The translations under genes were made by a program, and so were the position numbers. Below the pieces are notes generated by a model. That model had not been told where the DNA came from. It was given only the letters and a program-made list of their open reading frames with translations, and searched no databases. A stretch of DNA of 64,000 nt from Mercurialis annua (Eukaryota > Streptophyta > Magnoliopsida > Malpighiales > Euphorbiaceae). Shown here in pieces: positions 46,048-59,215 of the stretch. Every line of letters starts with the position of its first letter. Within the stretch, counting starts at the first letter, position 1. The DNA is taken from contig NC_065571.1 in assembly GCF_937616625.2 (NCBI RefSeq), positions 52,995,651-53,059,650 on the forward strand. The letters run 5' to 3'.

Positions 46048-48666
46048 GCGCAAGTGAGCTGAAGCGATTGGTATTTATGCCTTAGTAGATTTTAGCTCTT
46101 TTGGAGCTGAGTCTTTTTATATTCAGGGCGAGTCGAACCATTTCGGATAGGGCTGTTCGTCTGAGGACGAGTAAAGGGTCGGAGGGCGGCCACTGAAATA
46201 TCAAGATGAATATGACGATTTTTGATTTTTTTAATCTTTTTAATAAAATTTAAAATAAATTATATATCTAATAAATTTTTAAGTTTAATTAAATTAATTA
46301 AAATTTTAAATTAGTTTAATCAGTATTAATTAAGATTAATTAGGAAATATTTGGTATTTTTTGGTGATTAGGACAATAATTAAATAGTGCAACAAAAAGT
46401 TATTTTAGAATAAAAATATTATTGATAATTAATTTATATAAAATAGAAAATATCGTTATTTATTATTATTATTTGGATTTGTGAAGAAGAAGGTTTTTAG
46501 TACGTACCATTTATAATATTAAAGACCTATTTAAAATATAAGCTAGATATGAGGGATTCATTTGAACTTTTTCCGAGTAAAAAAAAATTAATTTAATATT
46601 TGAAGTACAATTGAAAGTGAAAGGTGGTAATTTAAGTGAAATTAGCAATTTTATAAGGGGTTGATGTTTTCTAAAAGCATTTTGCCTATGTATCTAAAAT
46701 TCTTCAATCCAAACAGTGTGTTAACGATATTACATAAAATCATTCTGCATTAATTTAATAATTGTAGAGTCTTAAAGTCTGTATAGAAAATGCCATTGTT
46801 ACCAGAAATTGCAGATTTAACAACTCTTTGCGTTGGATACGAAAACTCAATGCGTATTTTTATGCATACATAATTACTATAGTATCATCCAAGAGGTGGA
46901 GCTTGGAGATGAGTTCATATTTAAGACATGAGCACACAAAATAAAAACCCTAATAAAAAACTACAGTTTCTGTACATTTAGCTTTTGTCTGTGCTTGCTG
47001 TCTAACTCAATGACAGAAGAATTGTAAAAGTTATGCAGTTACGTGAGGTTTTAAAATTCTGACCAATAATAATATATATTACGTGTAAGAAGATGAGGTA
47101 GCCATGAAAAAGCAATGGCATCGGATATATAGCAAAGGTGATTAAGAAAGAAGGCCAGTGGAAGCCGCAAAGCATGTGCAAGAACACAGCTTTTGTCGGG
47201 CCAACAACCTCCAGCTCCGACCAGATTGTGGGGTTTTTGGTTTCTTAAAATTAATATTACTGTATCAAATACTAGCTGTGGGATGGCATTGGATCCAGTG
47301 GCTGTGGATTCTCCGGTTGGCCATTGCCCTATAATTGTGTTATGCGTTGTTCTTCTGCCCCATGTACGTACGGATTTCATACTTACGGATCTTGATAGAT
47401 ATAATCGATCCTGCACCTCAAAAAGAACAATTACGATCAAATAAATTTGTTTTTAACAGTTTACCACTTTAATTGAGTCAGCTAATATGATAACTGGTGG
47501 TAGGATAAAAAGTTGACTTCTGATTGAGATCTGAAATAATATGTAATTGATCATGATGGTAAAAATTATTGTATTTCTGCAATTTAATAACTAAATTTTA
47601 TTTTCTTTTCTTTTAATTTTATTTTAACGAATTTTTTTTGATTGAAAATACATATGTAACAACAGGATTTTACTTTTTTTGTTTTATTTGAAAATCTGTC
47701 AGGAATGTATAGTTTGATCTAAAAACTCTAATTTCAAATGGAATTATGCATGCACATGCATGTTATAAAATTTCAAAATAAAATTAATAAAATTCGATTA
47801 TCACGTGTCAAAATCCGGCTTTTATGTATGCATGTTGGCCGGAAAAACACTAGTTTAAATAAAATTAGAGTTTAATAATTAAAATAAAATAATTTAAAAT
47901 TTAATTACTAATATATATATATATATGTGTATATATATATATATATATATAAAATTGAATATCCTCAAAATCAATTACCCTAGAATAACGTGTTGGCCAA
48001 TTTTAGAATCCTAGTTTATTGAATTTTGTTTTTCTTCAGATATTTATTCTCATTTTGTGAAGTTACATTTGTTTAAAACTAATATTAATCAATTCTTGTA
48101 AATGAAAAAATATTGAAATCTGGCTTGATTGGTAGCCTGAATCAATTAATTGGAATATTGAATCGGATTGAAGACGCATTTTCCATTGAAATAGACATGA
48201 CTGAATGACTGAGAAGCAATATAGAATTTAAAAGTTATAGAATGAATTCAATAAATAGAATCGCAACATGTTGAAACCAAAGTAAAGCAGACATGACATA
48301 ACTAAGTATTAGTCAAAGAAATTGGGAAGCATAGGCATGGTTTCATTGGATTTGTTGTAGATTATGAATAATAAAAAGCTTAGATTCTTATCACCAGAAG
48401 AGAATGAAAGTTGAAAATGTCTGCCATTATTAGTGACCACATGGTATCACTCATCACAACTACAAAATCCTTGATGATATTCATTTATACATATGCATAC
48501 ATCTTCTAATCGCAACTAATTAAAAGCAAATTCCTTTTTGATCAAAGTGCTTATGTAGCTTTTTCCTTAAAAAAAAAAATAAGGGTCTTTTTATAGTTAA
48601 AGTTGTTGGAATAATACATAGAATTCTATTTGTGTTAGAACTCTATTCATAAAAACAAATGAACCA
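46048..48666. other. Intergenic region
   Basis: The first 150 bases are G/C-richer and may be internal sequence of the LTR element. A G/C-richer island at about 47110-47410 has open frames on both strands but none recognised. An AT microsatellite lies at about 47911-47950. The rest is AT-rich with no gene seen. Confidence 0.4.
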
Positions 48667-48747
48667 TAACTTAAACGGTATAAATGCTGAGCAGCAAACT
48701 GTTCGTAGGTTGGATTCCTCCCACTAGCGCTCTCCCTTTTTTAATTA
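48667..48747 (+). repeat. tRNA-like unit / short SINE, copy 1
   Basis: 81 bases with a Pol III box A-like TAACTTAAACGG (one mismatch to TRGYNNARNNGG), a box B-like GGTTGGATTCC (one mismatch to GGTTCGANTCC) 29 bases later, and a T6 terminator. Identical to 49301-49381. Confidence 0.65.
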
Positions 48748-49300
48748 CTAGTTTTGCATTACGTGCTATGCACGTGGCTCGTAACGTAGCACGTCAATGA
48801 ACATATTAATAAATTTATTATAATTATATCAATTTTTTATTTATAATTAATATTAAATTAGTTAAGAATTTTTGAAAAAGTAAATATAATATATTCGGTT
48901 ATTAAATTTGTTCCATACTGAATTTATTCTTCTTTTGATTTTATAATAACCATAATTAAATAATTAATTTAATTTTATTAATAATATCTTTAAAAATAAT
49001 AATAAGATAGAAATTTAAATAATAATATATCGACCAAATACAGTATTTTAATTTTGTAGTTCAATCAAATTAAAAGATAGGTATTACTAATTTGTAGACA
49101 ATTTAGTTATTTTTACATATTAAAACTAAATTGGAGATAAGTTAGCTACCTATTCTAATTAGAACTTTAATTACAATAGTGATTAATTAAATAACTAATT
49201 AGGTAATGACTATAAAACCTTTATTTAATACTAAACTGAAAAGGATTATTCGGTAAATTTGCCTGTCCCCCCCCATCCGTGCTTTTATATATAGTATAGA
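48748..49300 (-). mobile_element. Non-autonomous Helitron, 553 bp
   Basis: On minus it starts TCTATACTATATATAAAAGCACGG and ends in CTAG after a hairpin-forming GCCACGTGCATAGCACGTAATGC stretch and AAAA; it is inserted between A (complement of 49301) and T (complement of 48747). TC...CTRR ends with a 3' hairpin and an AT target are the Helitron hallmarks. No Rep/helicase coding. Confidence 0.75.
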
Positions 49301-49381
49301 TAACTTAAACGGTATAAATGCTGAGCAGCAAACTGTTCGTAGGTTGGATTCCTCCCACTAGCGCTCTCCCTTTTTTAATTA
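49301..49381 (+). repeat. tRNA-like unit / short SINE, copy 2
   Basis: Exact copy of 48667-48747 on the other side of the Helitron, with the same box A, box B and T6 stretch. Confidence 0.65.
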
Positions 49382-49601
49382 TCAAAAAAAATTATAGTGA
49401 TAAAATATTTAGATAAAGAATAATTTATTGTCATTAAGCAATTAGAAAGAATTATTCTATTAAAATTAGTACTCTTAATACTACAAGAAGAATTTATTTT
49501 CTCTATATATCCTACTTTATTATATTTTAGAATTAGAATCAAAAGAACTGAACAAACAATGTAAATCAATTATTGATATAAATAAGGAGAAAAAGAATTG
49601 T

Positions 49602-50540
49602 GTGTGATGTGAAAAATATAAATTAATTTTTATTTTTATTACTTTTTGTTTAAAGTTAAACACTTTGGGAGTTTTTTTTCTAAATGCATTTTTACTAGAC
49701 ATGTTCTATATTTGGTGATTTTCTATTAATTTTGTACTATTATTGATGATTGGTGGGGATGTAAGCGTAATTGTTGAACCATATAAATTTTGTGTTTTTA
49801 TTTATTTTTCTATATTATTATATGTTGATCGAAACATAAATAAATACCTATTAAATGATTTTGATTCCGTTGCGCATACCAACCTGATCGAATCGGTCAT
49901 AACAATTGATACCAAAGACTTAAAAAGTGATATCAATATACAACAAAAGTGTGGATGATACTAAAGCTCTTTAAAAAGAAATTTATCATCAAGGCTTAAG
50001 GTGTTTTTTAACTTAAGTGAAGTTATAAATCCAAACCGTACTCATATAAAATAAGAAAAAAAAAGGTTGTGTGCGATGTGAGAAATATATATATGTTAAA
50101 TGTTAATTTTTTAAGATTATTTCTTGTAGAGTGAAATTATTTTGTGAGTTTTTCTTTTAAGGGCATAATTATTAGAATATTTTCTATTTGGTGATTCTCC
50201 ACTAATTTTATACTCTTTTTGACGATTAGTGGATAACTCGATTCTTCCGCTCGTGGATGTAAGCGTAATTGTTGAACCACATAAATATTTTGTATAATTT
50301 ATTTATTTTACTATATTATTATTTGTTGAGTAAATACATAATTAAATATTCAACGATTTCGCTGCGAGTACTAATCCAGTCGAATTGGTCATAACAATTA
50401 GTACCAAAGCATTGAAAAGTGGTATCAATATTGCAACAAAAGCGTGGATGATATTAAATCTCTTTAAAACAATTTATCATCAAGACGCGTGGGAGTTCTT
50501 AAGGCGCATTTTTAATTTAAGTGAAGTTATAGGTTCAATC
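49602..50540 (+). repeat. Tandem pair of LTR-like units, about 470-500 bp each
   Basis: Two diverged copies (about 49602-50030 and 50070-50540) share GTAAGCGTAATTGTTGAACC (49761 and 50259), then a TTTATTTATTTT stretch, a TTCCGYTGCG-like block, and GGTCATAACAATT...GGTATCAATA. This order resembles the U5 end and primer-binding region of plant Ty1/copia LTRs, but the primer-site match is only partial. No coding sequence. Confidence 0.55.
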
Positions 50541-53500
50541 GTACTCGTATATGCAACCGTTTTAAAATTTAGAGTAAAGTGGTTATGGACCTATCTGGTT
50601 CGAGCATAAATTAATCTAACTATTAAAAATTTAAAAGTTATATATCATTGTTAAGATCCGTACAGAACATCTTAGGCTTTTGTTAAATAATAAAACATGG
50701 AGCTTTATTATCTTTATATTCCGTTGCCGGTGGCACTAAACATGGCTAATAGGTAGGCTAAAATGATATAAAATCCACGTTAGGTATAAAGATCCACATG
50801 GCTTGGCAATATATATAATGGAAAATAGAGATAGAAAATGGAAAGGGATAGACAAATCAAGGAATAAACTGAACTTGAAGGGTTGTCAATTTCAATAATA
50901 ATTATGCAAGGGCTTAATGTCTTGACCGTGTTTACTAGTACAATTAAGCTAAGCTAATCATAGGATTATTCCTTCTAGTAATTAAACAAACCTCAAAAAG
51001 AGTTCACAATTTTGGATGTAATTTTAATGCATGAGATGATAGTATATCTAAAGACAAGGATATGACATGCATATATTTGATTCATCCAACCACCGTTAAA
51101 ACACAAGTCATTGTCCCTACACTACACACAGCCTTTTTTTATATATAAAAAAATGTTAATTGAATTTTAGATGAACAATGAGAGATCTAGAAAGAGAGAA
51201 AATAATATTTAGAAAATGGTGGGGATAGATGGACTTTATGAGTTTTGTATTTCTGCCCACTTAATTAATATGTGATGGTACGTTTCTGCACTAGTGGTGC
51301 TGATTTTTATAACTGAGTTTCAGGTTCATTTGTAGGTTTGTTTTTTGATGAACACGCTAGCTTATTCTATCTATGATTAAGGAGAAAGGAGTACATTTTT
51401 TTTTGACTTAATCGTGTTTTGTAAAAGTTGGTATATATATCTCAACTATCTCATAACATGTCAAAAGTAGAACAACTGCAAATCACCTAAAGACATCAAA
51501 ATTCAAAGTTAGACTCATCCGGTACAAACCGAATCCAAAAAATCCAATGCAAGTATGTAAATCGAACAACACAGTATCGGTAATACAATCAAACTAAGAC
51601 TGAGATACAGGAGAGACGGATAATCAAGTCCAAAACACATAAGCAGCACCATCTGTCGTTAGACACAACTTCCGATTGAGATACTAATTCGGTCTTACAG
51701 AATTAGAAAACCGAGGGAGCCACAAAAAATTTATGAGATAATGAAATATTTTCCGCGCTACATACACCTAACACATTTTTCCTAAAAAGAATAACAAAAT
51801 TATATATAGGTTAACAAATGACATAAAAATCAAAGGGAAAAAGTTTATTCGTCACAAACTCTCTATACATATTTCTTTTGAGGTAAGTTTTTAGCTTTTC
51901 TTTTTAATTTCTTTTTTATATTTACAATTTTTTTTTCTCGTTTTGCTCATATTTATATTGACTCTCACGTCATAGAAAAACACCACAATTCTTTTTTGGC
52001 ATTCTTCTGACCTCTATGTTATTATGTGCAACTCATATCGGTTGTTGGATCGCTACAAGCACTCAGTCATTTATTACTATTGTTTCTTGATAAATTGATA
52101 AACTGGTTGTGTGAAAATTAATGATGGGGAAATTAAATTTTTGAAATAATATGTTTTTATATTATTATTTTCACCAAATTTTATATTGACTACAAAATAT
52201 GAAATTATTGAATTGAATTGTCAAAATATTTTTATCAGAGATAGACCTACTGTAAATTAGTTGTTAGCGGGAATTAGCGGGAGTTAGTATGTATTTTTCA
52301 AATTTAACGGCTTAAAGAGAATCGGGGGTTCGAACCCCGACCTCATGCAATGGAAGGACTTATAATTTCATGTTGTGTTGCCTATATTAAAAGGTTAGAT
52401 TTGAATTTTTCACTTACAATTCTCTAATTTGGTGATAAAACATAAAATAGAACTTATAATTTCATGTTGGATTTGGAATTTATAAATAAGATAAGCTAAT
52501 AAAAAAATTAAATTGGCTTAATCATGCATGCTAGTCAATAAATTATCATCCTATTCTGTTTAAAAGGGGAAGAAAAGGGGGAGAAAAGTTGATGGCGATA
52601 AATGAGGCACTAAGGTCACAATCCAGGTGATTCAACTATATCTCTTTATAACATCAAACTTCTTTGTATTATCCACTTATTCAACAGTGGCCACATTTTC
52701 CTTTTATTATTTTATCATATTTTTTATTTCGTGGACCCTGCAATTGGAATGCAATTTTAATGCACTCTATAATAGGTGGGGTTCAATCAATCAACTTGAG
52801 TACTTGCTCATAAAACAGGGGGAAATTAGGAAATTTAAAATGGGACGAAAAAAAATTATTGTAGAAAATATAACTAATCATAATATAAAATAAAAATACA
52901 TAACAAAAGTAACATATACCAAACCATAATGTATACATATATTCAACTAAGTAATTAAAAGGTTGATAAATTTTTTAATAACTATATTTTAAAAAAAATG
53001 AGATACTAATTTTAACTTTCTTAAAAGTTTACGGGGTGGTTGCCACTTCACTCTAAAAGGCTGATTCCGCCTCTGCCATTAAAGGTTTGGGTTTGGGTTT
53101 AGAGTAATTAGAATTCCTAAAAATAATTTATCCCATGCTTCATGATGCGTTTCGTGGTTAATAATTCTAAAGTTTCTTTTACATAGATCGGTTCATTTTG
53201 TTGATCAAATTAAAAGTATTAGATTCATATTAAAAGAAAAGATAATTAATTTAAAATTTAATATTTTTTCAACTTTTTGTAAAACAAATGAATTTTTTCT
53301 GTAAATTTATCCGAATTTTAAAAATTGACATGAATTTTATTTTGATTCAAAAAAAATAGTTAATTGACATTTGAAATATGATATGATAAATTGATAAATT
53401 AATCTTTTAGAGGTTATACATGTAAGTTGTAAAAATAAGATAAAAATTTAGCATGGATTTTGTTTTGCAAAGGCGGTTTTCCTTTATCTATATAAGGTAA

Positions 53501-53617
53501 ATGTTTCAAGAGATGCAATAGAAAGTAACTCATCATTACGCCTTCCTTACCTGTATCTGTTTACATTGAACTTATTTATGGTGTGCAAATTTGTACTCTT
53601 TCTCAAAAAAAAATTAA
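50541..53617. other. AT-rich intergenic region
   Basis: No gene recognised. An isolated tRNA T-arm-like GGGGGTTCGAACCCC at about 52324-52338 may be a SINE relic. A more balanced patch at 51460-51780 (short words such as CCGAATCC, CGGTAATAC) is of unknown origin. Confidence 0.4.
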
Positions 53618-53816
53618 GTAGACTCGGTCTACCATGTCATCCATAAACTAAACCCATCATATAGTGACATATCATTAAAATGATGGCAATTTTGTAAATT
53701 CGTTTATTATTTATTTACACATTTGAATAATAATATTACAAAATTGCCATCATTTTAATGACGTGTCACTATGTGATAGGCTTAGTGCACGGTTAACGTA
53801 GTAGACCGAGTCTACC
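53618..53816. mobile_element. Foldback MITE, 199 bp, long inverted repeats
   Basis: Left arm GTAGACTCGGTCTAC... pairs with right arm, in reverse GGTAGACTCGGTCTAC..., and pairing continues for about 80 bases to ATGATGGCAATTTTGTAA. A TAA on each side (53615-53617, 53817-53819) suggests a PIF/Harbinger-type target duplication. Confidence 0.75.
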
Positions 53817-54832
53817 TAAAAATTTATCTTCTCTTTTCTAGTTAGTTTTTCGGTCTCTATAAATATTCATGCTATGCGTTTTTATGATTTTAAAAGTATG
53901 AAAGACAATAAGACATAGTATTATACATATTATTATTTACACTATTTTTCTTACTTAGTCGGTGAATTAGAGATTAGGTTTTAAACATTAGAACGCTCTC
54001 TAATCAATCTCTTGTAGATTATTCACTCCTTCTAGACGTAGCTAGGCAGTTATCGAACCACATGTATTGTGTTCATTTAATTGTTTGTTTAATTAATTTT
54101 TATTCAATTCTTCTGCATCTAATTTCACTCAAGTTGTTAAATATATTGTTAGTTTGTGATTAAAAAATAATGCAACATTAATTCAAATAAAACAAATGGC
54201 AAATGAAATCCCCTAATTGGAAACAATGCTAAAAGCTAGCTAGGTAGGTTGCTGTTTGTATACAATTATTCGAACATAATAATCCATATGCATAAAAGAA
54301 ACTACTACTCTTTAATTAGACTTCAGTACCAATTATTACTCAAATCCTTAAACTACAAGTTTACCTATATTACCAATTATAACATGAAACCCCACCAAAT
54401 TTATAGCTAGCTATCCAAATTATAATTACGGTTTCATTCATTGACACACAAAAAATGAACAAAAGCATCCAAAAAAAAAAAATACTACAACTATTTGTTC
54501 AAGTATATTACTTTTATCCAAATATATTTTAAGGACATATTAAAGGTAATTGATTCATTATATTAAAAACTATAATGAAAATAATAAAAAAATTGGAATT
54601 AAAAATGCGCTTTCTAGAAATTGTGCGTCACATCCAAGCAATAAATAAATATCTTAATTAAAAATAAAATATATTTTAATCTCTTAGGTTATTTAAATTT
54701 AAACACAACTTGATAAAAATGCATAATACATTTAAGAAATTTTCTATCAAACTTATCATATTAATCTTCAAAAAAATATGAATAATTAAAATATAAAAAT
54801 TATTGAATTAATATTTTTATAGATGATATTTA
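53817..54832. other. AT-rich intergenic region
   Basis: Nothing recognised apart from the flanking MITEs. Confidence 0.4.
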
Positions 54833-54841
54833 TTAATTATA

Positions 54842-55155
54842 GGCTTAATTGCATAAAAAATCACCAACTTTCGCGTGTTTTTGATATTTAACATAATCTT
54901 TTTTTCTTGGCATAAAAAACACCAACTTTCATTTTTTGGTATATTAGTCCACGAGTTGTGAAACGGCGCCGTTTTCAATGTAAAATGGCGCCGTTTTGCG
55001 CTAAAACAACGTCGTTTTGTGCTTAATTTTTCAAAGAAAACGGTCATGTGGACCAATATGCCAAAAATGAAAGTTGATTTTTTATGCCAAAAAAAAAGAT
55101 TATGTTAAATACAAAAAAACACGCGAAAGTTGGTGATTTTTGGTGTAATTAAGCC
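54842..55155. mobile_element. Mutator-type MITE, 314 bp
   Basis: Inverted arms GGCTTAATTGCATAAAAAAT (left) and, in reverse, GGCTTAATTACACCAAAAAT (right), paired for about 60 bases through CACCAACTTTCGCGTG. A 9-bp target duplication TTAATTATA lies at 54833-54841 and 55156-55164. The loop holds three related GC-rich words (ACGGCGCCGTTT, TGGCGCCGTTTT, ACGTCGTTTTG). Confidence 0.88.
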
Positions 55156-55164
55156 TTAATTATA

Positions 55165-58100
55165 GGAAAAATATATCAATTTGCCCATAACTATATCTAG
55201 TTTGCCAAATGTATAATGATTTTGAAATTTTGTCTGTTTGGTTCATTTATTTTTTTGAGTGTTTGGTTCATTTAGCTACTGACATGACGTGATATTGTAT
55301 GTGCCGGTGCTAAATAGGATGGATTTTGTACATATGGAAATATAAAGTCGTATCATGTCAGCTCTAAATAAATTGTGGATGATATTTGACATATATCGAA
55401 AAAATATTAACCAAAGATGACAAAATTTTAAAATTATGACATATTTGACAACCGAGATGTAATTTATATAATTACATTTTGTCTAAATTATACATAATTT
55501 TGGATACTTATAGTACTTGGTGTAATGGCTAAAACATGACAGCAAAATAAAGAAATAAGTGCTAATAACAATAAACAAGATCCTTGACATAATGTGTATA
55601 GTGAAGAATTGAGTACAAACTCATTCATGAAACCCTAAAAAGGAAGCAAGAAGCGAGATTCACGGCTATAAATGACTGTGGTATTAGTATGTGCCAAAAA
55701 AAAACCCTAATTTTGCAAAATTATTTATATGATTGCTTTTGTCTCCTCCTGTACATCTCCACCACCCCACGCTTCCTTCATTAATTAACACTCTAATTTT
55801 ATGCAACATTAAAAAAAAAATCAAATACTATAAACTAAAGTCGGCTCTATTTTTATCATTTCACCGACAACCCTTTTTAATTATTTGCCCATTTTTTTTA
55901 ATTTTCTCTGCCTTTATTTTGCTGCCTCCTTTTGCTATTATTGTTGTTCACGTGCTCTTGAATTATTATTAACATAAACATTACAATTAAATTATTGAAA
56001 AATATGCTTTAATGAATTATTCCTGTACCAATAATAACTCGGGTTAAGCCAAATTCGAACTCGAATTCAAATGTATTAAATTGGCTCGAGCGTGAATTCA
56101 AGCTCGGATGAATTCAAATTTTCAAACCCGAACTCGCGCTTGAATAATATCTGAGCTATTAGCTAGTCGAGCTCGATTTAAATTTTATAAGAATAGAAAT
56201 AATTATTAAAAATAGCATATTTGATGCATTTAATATTATTACTATAAAATATACAATTTAAATTAATTATTATTATAATAAGTATCTAAATTAGAGGTAT
56301 ACAAAATAAATTATTATATTATATGTATAAGAGGGATGTTTAAGTTTGTTTAGACTCACGAACCTCGCAAATTTTTATAACTGGTACTCGAGTTCGGTTC
56401 GAATTTAAATTTAACTCGAAATTTTCAAATTGGTCTCAATTCTTTCTCAGTCGATCTTGAGTAACATAAGAGTAGTTCAACTCGTTTGCGCCCTTAAATA
56501 ATTAGGTGAAAATAAATAATATTGTATAGATGAAATATTGATATTTAGTGTAGGTTGAGATTTTTTTATTACATTTCAAATGAAATCTATTATTTGACCT
56601 AATCCTCTTAGAATTACAAAACTTTTGATTTTTATGTTGTCAAAACTCTTGTTAGTTATTAAGGCTTCATTTGGTTGGAGATAAGTTCACTAAAGAAGTC
56701 TAATTTTTTTGAGAAATAGCATTTTTTTTTATTTTTTTCATTTTTTTCTAATCTACTTTTCGGGAAGTTAAAGGGTTGACTGCCCTTTAGTTAGGGAAAT
56801 GAATTCCCAAGCAAAATCTAAGTAAATTCTATTTTTCTAATTAAATTAATTAAAATACTATTATATTCTTATATTTAATTAGCTAATTTAGTTATTGAAG
56901 ATAATATTATCATTAAATTTCAATTAATTAAAAATAAAATACAACTTATCGGGAAAGTATTAAGTGAACCAAGTAATAAAAATATTAATTTCCTCTACAC
57001 TAATTTTCTCAGTAATTAACTTTCCGGAAAGTATATTTTTCGAAAATTGTATATTTTTGAATCAAGTGAAGTGAGATCTAAAGAGTAGTTAGTTCGATTT
57101 TGGATTATTACACTCATTTGCATTTATCATAACTTTCAATAGCAATTTTCTATATGAGTAACTTGATTTATTTCTTGCATTAACGATTTTGGAGTATTAC
57201 TTCTAAGAAATATTTTTTGATATGGGATCAAGATTTGTTTATCAGATTTCACAAGAATATCAAATGGGGCCGACCCACTAGCTAAAGCAGTAAGATATTG
57301 AAAAACCAAGAATGTGGTTTAGAGGTTGAGTTATTTTGTCACATTAAATATTATATGCAACATCACTGTCTCTTTTTTTCGATTGAATTAGGTAATTTCA
57401 TGTAAAATTAATTATTTACAATGCAAAAAAAAATGTCTTTGTATAAAGACATTATGAGCAACGGATTATCCCGGTCTTTAAATTGGAAGGTCAAAAAATT
57501 ATTCATTTATATTTAGACATTTTAATCAATTAAAGATATTTTTTATTTTATACTATTTAATTTTTAAAATGTACAAAATGAACGAGTCTCGAAACTGCGA
57601 TGATCTAATTTGAGAGTTAACTGACTTAAAGTGTTAATTGATTATGATATATAAATTCAAGAACCGCAAAGATCATTTGTTCATTACATAATTACATGCA
57701 CATAAAACTCAAAAGGGGGAAAAGGAAGGGGCAGCTAAAAACGAGCATAGAATATTTCAATGGCATCTGCCTTGACAGCATCTTTTATTTATTTTATACA
57801 CAGTGATACTTGGACCATTAAGGCATATTCACTGAACAAATTACAAGAAATGGACATGAAACAACAACATTTAAAGCCAATATATATTTTCTTTTCTATA
57901 AAAAATATAGTAGATAATACTATATATCTTCAAATTTTAAAGTCATATAGTAATATATGACAATAGTGAAATGATCTTCACTTTACTTTTTTTTAAGGGA
58001 ATTTTCACTTTATTTAGAAAAGTGCATTTGATTGAATTGAAACGAATTAAATTTTAATTTAAATCAAACTAAATTTGTAAGAAATTAAAAAGTTTGAAAC

Positions 58101-58748
58101 AAACAAATTGATCAGTTCCGTTATTTTAGTTTAGTTCAATTTTTACACATTTCAACTTTACTAGTAATAATATACTAAAGTAATTTTTTTATATAAATGG
58201 GAACTTTTATTAATCAAATATCAAAAGCAGTTATAAATATGTATTTCAATGGCCTGACATATAGTAAGTCATAAGATGTTTGAGTAAGAAAATACGAAAC
58301 ATTTTTCACAGATATATCTTTTAATAAATTATAAAATAAAATTATATTACTGATGATCTAAATGATATAATTAAACTCTTATTAATTCTACGAAGGAATA
58401 CAAAATAAGCTTTTATAAAAAAGACAAAACAAACTTCTATCAAAAGAAAATATTATACTAATTTCATCATCACTAAAGAACCAAAAATATTATGTGTATA
58501 TATGTTCCAAAACAAAAAAAGTATTATGAATATAATTATTTCTATCTAAATTACCAGTCAACTACAATTACTGTGGACGACAATTACATTGCTTAATAAT
58601 CATTATGTAAAAGACTACCTTAATTAAGTTCTATTATAGGTCAACACCTTAATTACTTATAATATCATGCCTAATAATTAGCAAAGGAATGATTCACTCA
58701 TCTCTATAGCTAAAAGAAGAACGTTCTAATTAATTCTGCCTACAAGTT
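55165..58748. other. AT-rich intergenic region
   Basis: About 56036-56497 is dotted with CGAGCTCG/CTCGAATTC words at both ends and resembles a decayed hAT-like non-autonomous element, ends undefined. A sequence starting GGCTTCATTTGGTTGG at 56662 looks like a MITE end without a clear partner. No gene seen; the short frames at 55733-55972 and 57760-57960 lack support. Confidence 0.35.
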
Positions 58749-58757
58749 TTGTTACCA

Positions 58758-58944
58758 TTTTTTTTTTGTTAAGCCCATCCAGTTTTCAAGACTTCGCCCT
58801 TATTAATCTGAATCCGACCCACATCGAGCTCCTGGCATTGTGGATGAGTCTACCGGTGAGAATTTTTTGCATTCATAAGACTCAAAACCGAAACCTTACT
58901 TAAACGATACCAAACTGCTTACCACTTAAACCAAATTCCATTGG
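58758..58944 (-). mobile_element. tRNA-derived SINE, 187 bp
   Basis: On minus: box A TGGTTTAAGTGG fits the consensus TRGYNNARNNGG, a box B-like GGTTTTGAGTC follows about 40 bases later, and the unit ends in a 10-A tail (T10 at 58758-58767 on plus). A 9-bp target duplication TTGTTACCA flanks it (58749-58757, 58945-58953). Confidence 0.8.
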
Positions 58945-59215
58945 TTGTTACCAAATTTTTTAGCACAAACTTGTTCCTACATAATGCATTTATCTAATTA
59001 TTTTTCTTTGTTAATTCATCAAATTTTATTAAATATGAAGCAATTATTTTTGTAAGAAATCCAGAAAGATTTTAAAATCAAACTCAATGACGTAATATGA
59101 AATAGATCTTTTACAAAATAGCATGTCTCATTCACATATCTATTTGTTACTGGCGTTTTGCGTTCGTAACAACAAGCGTGTGAAATGCGGGCGTGCCAGG
59201 AAGCGGATTCCAAAA

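Noticed and set aside
46000..46057. Proline-run frame at 45851-46057
   Set aside because: Produced by the C25 homopolymer in an LTR-like region.
52324..52338. tRNA gene (T-arm-like GGGGGTTCGAACCCC)
   Set aside because: No acceptor stem, D arm or anticodon arm can be built around it; at most a SINE relic.
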